A stretch of 64,000 nt of DNA, from NCBI RefSeq assembly GCF_017161405.1, contig NZ_CP071051.1, positions 744,001 to 808,000 of the forward strand. The letters are read 5' to 3'. The DNA is from Leucobacter sp. CX169 (GTDB lineage Bacteria; Actinomycetota; Actinomycetes; Actinomycetales; Microbacteriaceae). Under the pieces are notes generated by a model, which worked only from the letters and a program-made list of their open reading frames with translations, had not been told where the DNA came from and ran no database searches. Positions 33,937 to 43,377 of the stretch are shown here, one piece after another (position 1 is the stretch's first letter; every line of letters starts with the position of its first letter). The position numbers and the translations under genes are program-made.

Positions 33937-34979
33937 GTGACTGGGCCGGAATTGCATGGCTCGTGGTGCTCTTGGTCGTCAACGCCTTCTTCGTTGGTGC
34001 AGAGTTCGCCGTGATCTCGGCGCGCCGATCGCAGATCGAGCCACGGGCCGAAGCTGGCTCGAAGCGCGCGAAGACGGCGCTCTACGCGATGGAACACGCG
34101 ACGCTCATGCTGGCGACCAGCCAGCTGGGTATTACTGTCTGCTCGCTCGTGATCTTGAACGTCTCTGAGCCGGCAATTCACCATCTACTTGAGGGGCCGC
34201 TGGCCTTTACCGGTCTCTCGGCGCAGTTTGTGTCGATCGCGGCCTTCGTCGTGACCCTACTGATCGTCACCTACCTCCACGTCGTCTTCGGGGAGATGGT
34301 GCCGAAGAATGCCGCGTTCTCGCTGCCGGATCGCGCCGTGATGCTGCTCGCGCCGCCCCTCGTGGTCGTCTCCAAGGTGTTCAGCCCAGTGATCTGGGCG
34401 CTCAACGGGATCGCCAACGGGATACTGCGCCTGTTTGGCGTGGAACCCAAAGACGAGACGAACAGCACGTTCACGCTCGAGGAGGTCGCGAATATCGTGA
34501 GCCACTCGACGCGCGAGGGTGTGCTTGAGGACCGCAGTGGTGCGCTCACCGCCGCGTTCGAGTTCACGACGAAGCAGGCGAAGGACCTCGTCATCCCGCG
34601 CGACAAGCTCGTCACCCTGCCCCTCACGGCGACGCCGGACGACGTGGAGGCCGCGGTCACGCGCCACGGCTTCTCGCGCTACCTGCTCGCCGATGAGGAT
34701 GGAGACCTGGCGGGGTACGTCCATATCAAGGACCTGCTGCGCACGGGCGACGACCGCTACACCGAGCCCATCTCACCGAAGCGTATTCGTAGCATGCTGA
34801 CGATTCACGAAGACGCCGAGCTTGAGGACGTGCTTGCGCGTCTCCAGCGCACCGGCACGCACCTGGCGAGCGTCCGCACGAGCGCGGGGCTTGAGATCGG
34901 CGTCCTGTTCCTCGAGGACATCATCGAGCAGCTCGTCGGCGAAGTCCACGATGCGACTCGGCGCGAGCGCTTCGAGTAG
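33933..34979 (+). CDS. CNNM-type hemolysin-family protein, short form
   Basis: A 348-residue paralogue of the preceding protein: N-terminal CNNM helices (VGAEFAVISARRSQIEPRAEAG, HVVFGEMVPKNAAFSLP) and two CBS domains (VIPRDKLVTLPLTATPDDVEAAV, LASVRTSAGLEIGVLFLEDIIEQLVGE). It stops after the CBS pair and lacks the CorC-HlyC domain of its partner, so the two may form a heteromeric metal transporter. It is translationally coupled to the upstream gene. A bidirectional terminator follows 10 bp after the stop. Confidence 0.9.
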   Translation: MSDWAGIAWLVVLLVVNAFFVGAEFAVISARRSQIEPRAEAGSKRAKTALYAMEHATLMLATSQLGITVCSLVILNVSEPAIHHLLEGPLAFTGLSAQFVSIAAFVVTLLIVTYLHVVFGEMVPKNAAFSLPDRAVMLLAPPLVVVSKVFSPVIWALNGIANGILRLFGVEPKDETNSTFTLEEVANIVSHSTREGVLEDRSGALTAAFEFTTKQAKDLVIPRDKLVTLPLTATPDDVEAAVTRHGFSRYLLADEDGDLAGYVHIKDLLRTGDDRYTEPISPKRIRSMLTIHEDAELEDVLARLQRTGTHLASVRTSAGLEIGVLFLEDIIEQLVGEVHDATRRERFE

Positions 34980-34988
34980 GACGCACAC

Positions 34989-35034
34989 AACGAATCGGGG
35001 CGGCGGGGGATAACCCCTGCCGCCCCGATTCGTT
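34989..35034. terminator. Bidirectional terminator
   Basis: Perfect 16-bp arms at 34989-35004 and 35019-35034 with an inner GGGG/CCCC extension. It lies between the convergent CNNM (+) and lipoprotein (-) genes. Confidence 0.85.
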
Positions 35035-35043
35035 CGTTCGCGA

Positions 35044-35619
35044 CTACTGCGCCGCGCTGAGGGCGAGCGACACCTCGAGCACGCGGGAGGTCTCGGGGAG
35101 CGCATGCATCAGGCTGTCGGGCAGGGTGATCGTCGCGTTGACCAGGGCGGAGTCGCCCGAGAAGTCAGGGGTGATGCGGATCGTCGTGTCGCGTCGTTCC
35201 ATCTGGCCGACGACGAGCGTGCCGACCGCGTCGACCGTCTCGCCGCTCTGGCCGTCGCGGCGCAGCATGATCGGCTGTGTGAGGGTGAAGCTCAACTCGG
35301 GCAACCCCTCGGCGCTCGCCGCGAAGTCGGCCGCCGTGATCACGCCGTCGGTGAGGGTGAGCTCGCCGCTCGTGTGCAGTTCGCTTGAGCCGAGGACCTC
35401 GCCGGATTCGCCGCGCAGGCTTCCGATCGCCGTGGTGTCTGCGATGTAGCGTTCAGGGATCGGCGGGGCCAGTACGTCCGAGCCGGCCGCCGTGCGGAGG
35501 CTCGCGTGCACGTCCCCGAGCACCGGAGCGGCACTGCAGGCGGACAAACACAGTGGGGCGGCGATGATGAGAGCGGTGACAGCTGCGGCGGTGCCGCGAG
35601 AGACCGGAAGACCTGCCAC
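35044..35619 (-). CDS. Secreted lipoprotein of unknown function
   Basis: A 191-residue lipoprotein with signal sequence ending in the lipobox LCLSAC. The GTG at 35619 is chosen because GAGG is 7 bp upstream and the signal peptide then has normal length; earlier in-frame GTG codons at 35718 and 35628 are alternatives. The mature part is beta-rich with paired strands (ELTLTDGVITAADFAASAEGLPELSF, TTIRITPDFSGDSALVNATI), reminiscent of YceI-like lipid-binding barrels, but the match is weak. It stands alone between a terminator and metX. Confidence 0.65.
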   Translation of the reverse strand: MAGLPVSRGTAAAVTALIIAAPLCLSACSAAPVLGDVHASLRTAAGSDVLAPPIPERYIADTTAIGSLRGESGEVLGSSELHTSGELTLTDGVITAADFAASAEGLPELSFTLTQPIMLRRDGQSGETVDAVGTLVVGQMERRDTTIRITPDFSGDSALVNATITLPDSLMHALPETSRVLEVSLALSAAQ

Positions 35620-35732
35620 CGCGTGCACCTCATTCGCCAGTTGATTCTTGCCGGGACCTGTTCCCGTGTCACTGCCCTCCACGCTAGACGGGCGAGGTGA
35701 GAGGGCGGTGTGAACCACCTGGGTAGATCGGG

Positions 35733-36986
35733 CTAGCTGGGCGAGTGCACGCGCTCGGGCGCAGTCTCGACGACCGTCTTGAGCAACCGAATCAGCTGCT
35801 CGCCGACCCGTTCATGCTCGATCAGGAAGGCGTCGTGCCCGAACGGGGAGTCGATCACGGCGGGCTCATCTCCGTCGAGATTGCCAGGAACGAGTCGCGC
35901 GATCTCGCGCTGTCCGTCAATGGTGAACAGCCGATCGCTGGGAATGCCGAGCACCACTGTCGGCATCGTGACTGTGGACAGGGCCCGCTCGACGCCGCCG
36001 CGCCCGCGGCCCACGTCGTGCGAGTTCATCGCCTGCACGAGGGTGAGGTAGCTGCCCGCGTCGAAGCGGCGCGTGAACTTGTTGCCGTGAAAGTCCAGGT
36101 ACGACTCGACGGCAAAGCGCCCGCCGCTGCCGAGCGGGCTCACGGCCGACTGCCACGCCCTGCCGAATCGCTCATTGAGCTCGGTGAAGCTGCGGTAATT
36201 CAAGAGCGCCATGCGGCGCGCGGTCGCGAGCCCGTGGTGCGGGCCGACCCCGTCGGGGGTGTCGTAGTAGTCGCCGTCGCGGTACGCGGGGTCTGAGCGA
36301 ATCGCCTCGAGCTGTACGAGATTCAGTCCGATTTGGTCGGCGGTAGTGACCGGGGGCGCGGCGATGACCGCGAGGCGCTCGGTGCGCTCGGGGAAGCGGA
36401 TGGCCCACTCGAGGGCGTGCATGCCGCCCATAGAGCCGCCGATGACGGCGGCGAAGCGAGCGACGCCGAGCGCGTCGGCGAAGGCCGCCGCGGCCGTCAC
36501 CTGGTCGCGAATCGTCAGGTACGGGAAGCGGGCGCCCCACTCTCGGCGGCCCGGGCCGAGCGAGGCCGGCCCCGTTGAACCCTGGCAGCCGCCCAAGACG
36601 TTGGGGGCGATGACGCAGTACTGGTCGGTATCGAGCGCGCGGCCGGGGCCCACGATCTCGGTCCACCACCCGTCGGTCGGGTGGCCGGGGCCCGCTGGGC
36701 CGACGAGGTGGCTGTCACCCGTCAGGGCGTGAAACACCAGGATCGCGTTATCCCCGGCAGCGTTGAGCTCACCAAACTGCTCGTACGCCATGCGGGCGTG
36801 CGGTATCTCGGCGCCCGCCTCGGTGGTGACGGTGCCGATCGGGACGAATCGGCGTTCCCCAACGGGATCGCCGTCGCGCCAGGCGCCGGAGATGGGTGGG
36901 CGTCCGATGAGCGCGCGCAGTTGCGCATCAGTAATGAAGTCCGTAGGGAACGAGTCCTCGGGCGTCTGCCAGTCCATGTGCTCCAT
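35733..36986 (-). CDS. metX: Homoserine O-acetyltransferase
   Basis: Activates homoserine with acetyl-CoA for methionine synthesis. The 417-residue alpha/beta-hydrolase-fold enzyme has the nucleophile elbow GGSMGGMHALEW, LVFHALTGDSH and NVLGGCQGSTGPAS near the N-terminus, and the catalytic histidine in SPFGHDAFLIEHE. The ATG at 36986 is used; a second ATG three codons later is possible. The partner enzyme gene metY lies upstream on the same strand, but a terminator-like hairpin separates the two, so metX may have its own promoter. Confidence 0.95.
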   Translation of the reverse strand: MEHMDWQTPEDSFPTDFITDAQLRALIGRPPISGAWRDGDPVGERRFVPIGTVTTEAGAEIPHARMAYEQFGELNAAGDNAILVFHALTGDSHLVGPAGPGHPTDGWWTEIVGPGRALDTDQYCVIAPNVLGGCQGSTGPASLGPGRREWGARFPYLTIRDQVTAAAAFADALGVARFAAVIGGSMGGMHALEWAIRFPERTERLAVIAAPPVTTADQIGLNLVQLEAIRSDPAYRDGDYYDTPDGVGPHHGLATARRMALLNYRSFTELNERFGRAWQSAVSPLGSGGRFAVESYLDFHGNKFTRRFDAGSYLTLVQAMNSHDVGRGRGGVERALSTVTMPTVVLGIPSDRLFTIDGQREIARLVPGNLDGDEPAVIDSPFGHDAFLIEHERVGEQLIRLLKTVVETAPERVHSPS

Positions 36987-37021
36987 TCTGGCGTGAGAAG
37001 TGTGTGGGACGCGCTATATGA

Positions 37022-37066
37022 CAGACGCCCCCGCCGCGACCGGAAAAGTCGGGACAGGGGCGTCTG
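37022..37066 (-). terminator. Hairpin after metY
   Basis: Arms CAGACGCCCC at 37022-37031 and GGGGCGTCTG at 37057-37066, with further pairing of GTCCCGAC and GTCG inside. It lies 14 bp after the metY stop on the minus strand. Confidence 0.65.
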
Positions 37067-37080
37067 ATTTGGCGCGAATG

Positions 37081-38409
37081 TTACGCGTTCGCGCGAGCCT
37101 CCGCAACGACCTTGCGGGCGGCGGCGAAGCCGGCCTCGAGGTCGGCCTTCAGGTCTTCGACATTTTCGATGCCGAGCGACAGGCGCACGAGCCCCGGGGT
37201 GACGCCGGCCGAGAGCTGCGCCTCGGGGGAGAGCTGCGAGTGCGTGGTCGACGCGGGGTGGATGACGAGGCTGCGCACGTCGCCGATGTTCGCGAGGTGG
37301 CTGAACAGGTCGAGGTTCTCGACGAGCGCGCGGCCGGCGTCGACCCCGCCCTTGAGCTCGAACGACAGCACCGCGCCGACGCCCTTGGGGGCGTACTTGT
37401 TCGCGGCCGCGTACCAGGGGCTCGACGGCAGACCCGAGTAGTTCACGCTCGCGACGTCCGGGTGGTTTTCGAGCCACTCCGCGACATCCTGCGCGTTCTG
37501 CACGTGACGCTCGATGCGCAGCGACAGGGTCTCGATGCCCTGGATCAGCAGCCAGGCGCTGTTCGGGGCGATCGCCCAGCCCAGGTCGCGCAGCAGCTGC
37601 ACGCGCGCCTTGATGATGTAGGCGAGACCGTCGCCGACCGCGGCGGTGTAGCTCGCGCCGTGGTACGACGGGTCGGGCTCGGTGAGGCCCGGGAACTTCT
37701 CGACGTTCTTCGACCAGGCGAACTTGCCGCCGTCGACGACGACGCCGCCGAGGGTGGTGCCGTGGCCGCCGAGGAACTTGGTGGCCGAGTGCACCACGAT
37801 GTCGGCGCCGTGCTCGAACGGACGGATGAGGTAGGGGGTGGCGATCGTGTTGTCGACGATCAGCGGCACGCCATTCTCGTGGGCGACGTCCGCGACGGCC
37901 TGGATGTCGAGCACGTTGATCTTCGGGTTACCGATGGTCTCGGCGAAGAACGCCTTGGTGTTCGGGCGGACCGCCCGCTGCCACTCGGCAACGTCGTCCT
38001 GATTCTCGACGAACGTGACCTCGATGCCGAGCTTCGCCAGCGTGTACTTGAAGAGGTTGTAGGTGCCGCCGTAGATCGAGCCCGACGAGACAAAGTGATC
38101 GCCCGCCTGCGCAATGTTCAGGATTGCCGTGGTCGTTGCGGACTGGCCGCTCGCGACGAGCAGCGCCCCGGTGCCGCCTTCGAGGCCAGCGAGGCGCTCC
38201 TCCACGACCGCCTGGGTCGGGTTCTGAATGCGGGTGTAGATGTTGCCGAACTCGGCCAGCGCGAACAGGTTCTTCGCGTGGTCCGTGCTGTCGAACACGT
38301 AGGAGGTGGTCTGATAGATCGGCACCGCACGCGACTTCGTCGTCGGGTCGGGCTGTGCGCCAGTGTGAACCTGCTTCGTTTCGAAGCGCCAGCTCTGCTC
38401 GTTCGTCAT
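37081..38409 (-). CDS. metY: O-acetylhomoserine aminocarboxypropyltransferase
   Basis: PLP enzyme that makes homocysteine directly from O-acetylhomoserine and sulfide. The 442-residue length is that of MetY rather than MetB. PLP lysine is in [33 protein letters not shown]-type segment [18 protein letters not shown] and [20 protein letters not shown] are Cys/Met-metabolism marks, and the end contains [18 protein letters not shown] and RLSLGIEN. The ATG at 38409 follows GGAGGAG. It uses the product of metX, encoded next. Confidence 0.95.
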   Translation of the reverse strand: MTNEQSWRFETKQVHTGAQPDPTTKSRAVPIYQTTSYVFDSTDHAKNLFALAEFGNIYTRIQNPTQAVVEERLAGLEGGTGALLVASGQSATTTAILNIAQAGDHFVSSGSIYGGTYNLFKYTLAKLGIEVTFVENQDDVAEWQRAVRPNTKAFFAETIGNPKINVLDIQAVADVAHENGVPLIVDNTIATPYLIRPFEHGADIVVHSATKFLGGHGTTLGGVVVDGGKFAWSKNVEKFPGLTEPDPSYHGASYTAAVGDGLAYIIKARVQLLRDLGWAIAPNSAWLLIQGIETLSLRIERHVQNAQDVAEWLENHPDVASVNYSGLPSSPWYAAANKYAPKGVGAVLSFELKGGVDAGRALVENLDLFSHLANIGDVRSLVIHPASTTHSQLSPEAQLSAGVTPGLVRLSLGIENVEDLKADLEAGFAAARKVVAEARANA

Positions 38410-38491
38410 GGGGACTCCTCCGGGAGGTTGAAAGTACAAGGTTGGCTGTGTGCCTTCCGGAAGAGTACGTGCGGACCTGAGGCGCTGACAA

Positions 38492-38551
38492 GGGAGGGCG
38501 ACACGAACGGTAACCTGCGGGTGCGCAGGATCCTGCCGAAATCGCCCTCCC
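38492..38551 (-). terminator. Terminator between permease and metY
   Basis: Arms GGGAGGGCGA at 38492-38501 and TCGCCCTCCC at 38542-38551 enclose a smaller GCAGGATCCTGC stem. On the minus strand it starts 11 bp after the permease stop and lies upstream of metY. No SAM riboswitch could be recognised in this gap. Confidence 0.7.
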
Positions 38552-38561
38552 AGGCGTGGCG

Positions 38562-40016
38562 CTAGCTCGGCGGGATCACTCGAATCGGCGCTGTCTCATC
38601 GGCCAGTTCGTGCCGCTGCCTGCCCGTGCCCCGCACGAAGAGCCGGTAACCGAGGAGCAGGATCCCGACCCAGACCGAGCCAACGATGATCGCGGGCCGC
38701 GTGCCGGGGACGATAGCGATCATGACGAGCACGAACACGATGAACGCGATGGTGGCGTATGAGGCGAAGGGCCACCAGGGGGAGGGGAACTCGCTCGGCA
38801 GCTTGTTCTGCGCCGCAATCTCGCGCTTCATGCGCACGTGCGCGATGAGAATGAACAGCCACACGACGACCGTCGCGAAGGTCGCGAGCGCGGCGATCAG
38901 GAAGAAGATCTGGTCCGGGAACAGCGCGTTCAGCACGACGCCGACGAGCAGCGCGCCCACCATCGCGACGACCGTGAGCCAGGGGACACCGGACTTGGTC
39001 AACTTCATGAAGCCCTGAGGGGCCTGCCCCTGCTCGGCGAGTCCGCGGAGCATGCGCCCGGCGCCGAAGATGTCGGCGTTGATGGCGGAGAGCGCCGCGG
39101 TGATCACCACCGCGTTCAAGACATGGGCCGCGCCGGGCAGGCCGAGCGTCTCGAAGATGGAGACGAAGGGGCTCGACTTGCCGTCGAACGTGTTCCAGGG
39201 CTGCAGCGACATGATGATGCCGAGCGTGAGGACATAGAACAGCAGGATCCGGACCGGGACCGAATTGATCGCCTTCGGGATGACCTTCTTCGGGTTCTGG
39301 GCCTCCCCGGCGGTGATGCCGATGACCTCGATGCCGCCGAACGCGAACATCACGATGGTGAAGGAGGCGAGGATGCCCCAGACTCCGTTCGGCATGAAAC
39401 CGCCGTGCGAGAACAGGTTCTGCAGGCCAGCGGCGTTCTCCGTCTGGGTGGACAGGCCGAAGACGATGATGGCGATGCCGCCCGCGATCATCAGGATGAT
39501 GGCCGTGATCTTGATGAGCGAGAACCAGAACTCCAGCTCACCAAAAACCTTCACGCTAATCAGGTTGAGCGCGGCGATGAAGAAGACGACCGCGAGGACC
39601 CAAATCCAACGGTCGACATCGGGGAACCAGAAGCCCATGTAGAGGCCGAACGCCGTGACATCAGCGAGCGCCACGACGAACATCTCAAAGGTGTAGGTCC
39701 ATCCGGTGAGGAATCCCGCAAAGGGCCCGATGTAGCGCGAGGCGTACTGGGCAAACGAGCCAGATACGGGGTGACGCACGGCCATCTCGCCGAGGGCGCG
39801 CATGACCATGAAGACGGCAGCGCCGCCGATCACGTACGCGAGCAGCACCGCGGGGCCAGCGGTTTGGATGGCGCCGGCCGAGCCCATGAAGAGTCCCGTG
39901 CCGATGGCCGAGCCGAGCGCCATGAAGCGGATATGGCGGGCAGTCAGGCCGCGTTGCAGCTGAGCGGGGGCGGCGGCGAAGCGTTGCTCTGCGGTCGTGC
40001 TCGAGGAGGGATTCAT
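38562..40016 (-). CDS. Amino acid permease, AAT/GABA-type APC family
   Basis: A 484-residue transporter with twelve hydrophobic segments. The N-terminal signature [29 protein letters not shown] and [27 protein letters not shown] are those of the amino-acid transporter subfamily that includes proline, aromatic and GABA permeases. [27 protein letters not shown] is the substrate-binding helix 6 region. The substrate cannot be decided. The ATG at 40016 is the first Met of the conserved reading frame. It is read in the same direction as metY, which follows across a terminator. Confidence 0.9.
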   Translation of the reverse strand: MNPSSSTTAEQRFAAAPAQLQRGLTARHIRFMALGSAIGTGLFMGSAGAIQTAGPAVLLAYVIGGAAVFMVMRALGEMAVRHPVSGSFAQYASRYIGPFAGFLTGWTYTFEMFVVALADVTAFGLYMGFWFPDVDRWIWVLAVVFFIAALNLISVKVFGELEFWFSLIKITAIILMIAGGIAIIVFGLSTQTENAAGLQNLFSHGGFMPNGVWGILASFTIVMFAFGGIEVIGITAGEAQNPKKVIPKAINSVPVRILLFYVLTLGIIMSLQPWNTFDGKSSPFVSIFETLGLPGAAHVLNAVVITAALSAINADIFGAGRMLRGLAEQGQAPQGFMKLTKSGVPWLTVVAMVGALLVGVVLNALFPDQIFFLIAALATFATVVVWLFILIAHVRMKREIAAQNKLPSEFPSPWWPFASYATIAFIVFVLVMIAIVPGTRPAIIVGSVWVGILLLGYRLFVRGTGRQRHELADETAPIRVIPPS

Positions 40017-40799
40017 CGCAGTCCAGACACGGGGAGTGAGGGCGAAGACTGACGTGTGAAAAGCGTCGAAAACTGCCGGGGGACGGGGGTTTTGGGCTGG
40101 GCGTCATTGCTCATGTTTGTGAATGTAGCAAGGCGCTGCGTCGGGGAACATGAGGTGCCGGTCGCTGTCGTCCGTGATCCCAGACCAGGGGTGCAGTAGC
40201 CTGCACAGGGACAACATCTCGGTCGGGAACGGCCCAAGTAATTGTAACGGAGAAGGGCAGGGCCGATGACGCAGCGCGTCGTAGTGACCGGGGCAAGCTC
40301 AGGGATTGGGGCCGCGACGGTACGCCGCTTCGCCGCGTTGGGCTGGCACACGGTGGCCGTCGCCCGGCGCGAGGATCGCCTGCTCGAGCTCGCCGCAGAG
40401 ACCGGCGCGCACCCCATCGTGTGTGACATCACTGACGAGGCGGACGTCGCCCGGATGGCCGCCGAGGTCGCGGCCACGGGCGGGGCCACGGGGCTCGCCA
40501 ACGTCGCCGGGGGCGCGCTCGGCGCCGACTGGGTCGAGGCCTCGTCGAACGACGACTGGCGCTGGATGTTCGAGGTCAACGTGCTCGGCCTGCGCTCGGT
40601 GACCGCCGCGCTCCTGCCCGTGCTGCGCGACGCGGTCCGCAGCGGTGCCGACGGCGGCACCATCTTGAACCTCACCTCGACGGCGGCGCTCGACGCCTAC
40701 CCGGGCGGGGGCGGGTACAACGCCGCGAAGTTCGCGGCCCACGCCGTCACGAGCGCGCTGCGTCTCGAGCTCGCGGGTGAGCCGATTCGCGTGATGGAG

Positions 40800-41761
40800 C
40801 TAGCTGTAGTTCCCAGTGACGTTGTGAACACGTTCCGCTGGGGTTAGCCCTCCGATCCCGGTATGGGGTCTGTGGTGATTGTAGTGATGAAGCCAGGTGT
40901 CGTAGGTTGCGGCCCTGGCTTCATCACTGTCATAGGTGACGGCGTAGGCCCATTCCTCAGACAGAGTCCGGTTGAAGCGTTCGACCTTTCCGTTCGTTTG
41001 TGGCCGATACGGGCGGGTAAAGCGATGCTTCACCCCATCGCCGAGCGCCCGCGCGAATGCGCCGGAACGGTAACAGGAACCATTGTCAGTGAGGACCTCA
41101 TGGACGATGATGCCGGCGTCGGCGAAGAACGCGTTCGCGCGCTCCCAGAACCCGGCAGCGGTCTCCTGACGTTCATCGGTCAGGATCTCTGAGTAGGCGA
41201 GCCGGGAGTGGTCATCGACGGCGTGATGCAGAAACGCATACCCGCGGCCCTGCTTCTTGTTATTCCGGTTCCCGATCGTACGCCCGAGCATCCGATGCCC
41301 GCCCCCATCCGGGATACGGCCCTGTTTCTTGATATCCACATGAACCAGATCGCCAGGGGTTGGGCGCTCGTAACGGACCACCTTTGCCCGGCGGACCGGC
41401 AGACCGGTGACCTGGTCCAGATACGCAAGCCGTGGCATCCGATACCGCTGGAGCACGCGTTCAACCGTTGAACGCCCAATATGGAGGTGATATCAGATGC
41501 GATGCGGACCCCATTTTCGGGTGAACCGCAGCGCGAGAATACGCCGCTCCGTCCTGACCGCGGTCCGTTTCGGAGAGACAGCGGGCGCGACGACAGATCC
41601 GACATCGAGAGCCCAGCCCGATACCGACCGACCCACTTCGCCGCCGTTGTCAGGGACACCTGGAACCGTTCCGCTGCCCGGCGGACCGTCCAACCATGGT
41701 CAACGACCAGCCGTGCGAGTTTGATGCGCCCTACCGGCGTCAATGGTGCGTTAGCGTGAGT
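40800..41761 (-). pseudogene. Broken IS481-family transposase
   Basis: Three segments are readable on the minus strand. The N-terminal helix-turn-helix part (THANAPLTPVGRIKLARLVVDHGW) is in one frame. After about residue 65, near 41580-41605, the coding continues in another frame (SPKRTAVRTERRILALRFT). In that frame a TGA at 41493-41495 interrupts HRI-YHLHIGRSTVERVLQ. The catalytic part is then intact: VHVDIKKQGRI, EVLTDNGSCYRS and RPYRPQTNGKVERFNRTL hold the DDE residues. The stop TAG (40800-40802) lies outside the element in the duplicated target. Sequencing error could explain a frameshift but less easily both lesions. Confidence 0.8.
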
Positions 41762-41858
41762 CACGAAGACCTCCGTGTTCAGAATGTGAGTGTGGTAACC
41801 CACATCCTGCCGGAGGTCTTCGCTATCTCAACTGTCCACAACGTGTGTGGGAACTACA
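40805..41858 (-). mobile_element. IS481-family insertion sequence, 1054 bp
   Basis: The ends begin TGTAGTTCCCA on both sides as inverted repeats, with ACGTTGTG conserved a few bases further in. A 6-bp target duplication GCTAGC, itself palindromic, flanks the element at 40799-40804 and 41859-41864. The inside carries a transposase gene on the minus strand that is broken. The sharp ends and duplication show a recent single insertion into the dehydrogenase gene. Confidence 0.9.
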
Positions 41859-42123
41859 GCTAGCGCCGGGTCTCGTGCACACTGAGGAGTTCACCCTGAA
41901 CCGCCTGCGCGGCGACGCGGCTGCGGCGGCCAAACCCTACGCCGACGTCACGCCGCTCTCGGCAGAGGACGTCGCCGAGGTGCTCGTGGGGGCGTTCGCG
42001 CAACCAGCTCACGTGAACCAGGACCTCATCGTGCTGCGCCCGGTCGCGCAGACGAGTGTGTTCCACACGCACCGCGGGGCACTGACGCCGAAGAGCTAGC
42101 GCGCGGCTCCCTGTCGCTGGGGC

Positions 42124-43323
42124 CTAGTGGCGCCCCATGGCGGACGGGCCAGTCTTCGCGGGCGCATCGGCGGCGAAGCGCTCTGGGCTCCAGTGCTGCA
42201 TGAGCTCGACATCGACGGGGACATTGGTCACCACATCGGCAAGCAGTTCGCCGAGCAGGGCCGACACCTTGAAGCCCTCGCCTGAGTCGCCGCAGGCGAT
42301 CGTCACCTCGGGGCGCACCCGCCCGATGACGTAGTCCCCGTCGGCCGAGTCCGTCCAGGTGCACACCTGGGTGTCGAGGACGGTCGGCGTGACGTGGGTG
42401 AGGTCTCGCTCTACACGCGCACGGATGACCTCGGTGCGCTCGGGCACCTCCGCCCGGCCGAGGTCGTCGCCAAGGGTGCCGCCCGCGAGCGGCCGGAGCG
42501 GGGTATCCAGGCCGACCTTGTAGCCGGCGCCACCCGACGGCATCGCGTAGATGCCGGGCACGGCGTCGGTCGGGCCGTCAAACAGGGCGGGAAGGTCGGG
42601 GGCGGGCGGACGCTGCAACGGGTCGCCGAAGTACACGACCTGCTCGAGATACGGCGTGAGCGAAATGTCGAGGCCGAGGCTCTGCAGGATCGCCCCGGAT
42701 CCGGGGCCCGCGGTGATGAGGACCTGCTCCGCGTCGAGCTCGGCGCCCCCGGTAAGCGCGACCGTGGCGAGGCCGCCCGCGGTGGAGACCCCCACCACCT
42801 CGGTCTGCGGGAGGTAGGTGCCCCCGGCCGCGACGAACGCCGCGAGCGTGCGAGAGAGCAGGACGTCGGCGAGCACGACCCCGGCGTCGGGCACGAAGAT
42901 CGCGTCGCGGCCGTCGGGGCGAAGGCCAGGGATAAAGTTGCCGACCTCGTCGGCGGGGACCTCGGTGTGGGCAATACCGATTGCGGCGATGGCCGCTCGC
43001 GCAGCGGGGAGCGAGGGCACGTCCCGCCAGAGCATGCCCGTGTGCCGAAACACCGGCTCGCCCACGCGCTCGCCCAGCCGTTCAAACGCCCCAACCGTGC
43101 CCGCGAGCATGCGCGCGCGCCAGGGCTCGGTGTCGGCGAGACGCCAGAGCCGGCTACTGCCGCCAGAGGAGGCGAAGAGGGATCCGGCTTCGAAGCGCTC
43201 GATCAGCGTGACGGCGTAGCCCCGATCCTGCAGTTGGAGGGCGGCGGGCGTACCCCAGGCCCCCGCTCCGATAACGATGATGCGGGTGGGGGAGTCGTGC
43301 TGCGCCGTTGCATTGTGCATCAT
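42124..43323 (-). CDS. FAD-dependent amino acid oxidase, N-methyltryptophan/sarcosine oxidase type
   Basis: A 399-residue flavoenzyme of the D-amino acid oxidase (DAO) superfamily. The FAD Rossmann loop is RIIVIGAGAWGTPAALQLQDRG, followed by FASSGGSSRLWRLA, the segment typical of monomeric sarcosine and N-methyltryptophan oxidases. The C-terminal CGDSGEGFKVSALLGELLADV contains the usual flavin-contacting region, though the covalent-flavin cysteine cannot be confirmed by eye. It would oxidise an N-methyl or secondary amino acid to an imine with hydrogen peroxide. The start is at the ATGATG at 43323; the gene is divergent from the next one. Confidence 0.82.
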   Translation of the reverse strand: MMHNATAQHDSPTRIIVIGAGAWGTPAALQLQDRGYAVTLIERFEAGSLFASSGGSSRLWRLADTEPWRARMLAGTVGAFERLGERVGEPVFRHTGMLWRDVPSLPAARAAIAAIGIAHTEVPADEVGNFIPGLRPDGRDAIFVPDAGVVLADVLLSRTLAAFVAAGGTYLPQTEVVGVSTAGGLATVALTGGAELDAEQVLITAGPGSGAILQSLGLDISLTPYLEQVVYFGDPLQRPPAPDLPALFDGPTDAVPGIYAMPSGGAGYKVGLDTPLRPLAGGTLGDDLGRAEVPERTEVIRARVERDLTHVTPTVLDTQVCTWTDSADGDYVIGRVRPEVTIACGDSGEGFKVSALLGELLADVVTNVPVDVELMQHWSPERFAADAPAKTGPSAMGRH

Positions 43324-43364
43324 CCCATTCTGGCAGCCAGGCGAGGGCCCCGCGCTCGGGCGAC

Positions 43365-43370
43365 TACCCT
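43365..43370 (+). promoter_or_regulatory. -10 element of a leaderless promoter
   Basis: TACCCT lies 7 nt before the GTG at 43378, compatible with a leaderless transcript. The AGGGGG in between is too close to the start to work as a normal ribosome site. Confidence 0.45.
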
Positions 43371-43377
43371 AGGGGGT

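Larger units (their letters stand above)
40266..42099 (+). pseudogene. Short-chain dehydrogenase gene split by an IS481-family element
   Basis: The 5' part (40266-40804) encodes TGASSGIGAATVRRF (NADP-binding), NVAGG, the catalytic STAA and YNAAK segments of a classical SDR. The 3' part (41865-42099) encodes its end. Joining the two through one copy of the 6-bp duplication GCTAGC restores the frame as MELAPGLVHTEEF, the expected SDR sequence. The intact protein would have about 258 residues, similar to YdfG-type serine or 3-hydroxy acid dehydrogenases. As it stands the 5' reading frame runs into the IS and stops at 40847, losing the C-terminal third, so function is probably lost. Confidence 0.92.

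Noticed and set aside
38410-38561. SAM riboswitch before metY
   Set aside because: Methionine genes in actinobacteria often have one, but the conserved SAM-I/IV core could not be found; only a terminator for the permease and a normal ribosome site are present.
37000-38565. Plus-strand frame of 521 codons opposite metY
   Set aside because: Shadow frame; the MetY motifs including the PLP lysine are on the minus strand with a good ribosome site.
41865-42099. A separate small gene downstream of the IS481 element
   Set aside because: The sequence is the C-terminal part of the interrupted dehydrogenase; joining through the 6-bp duplication restores the frame.
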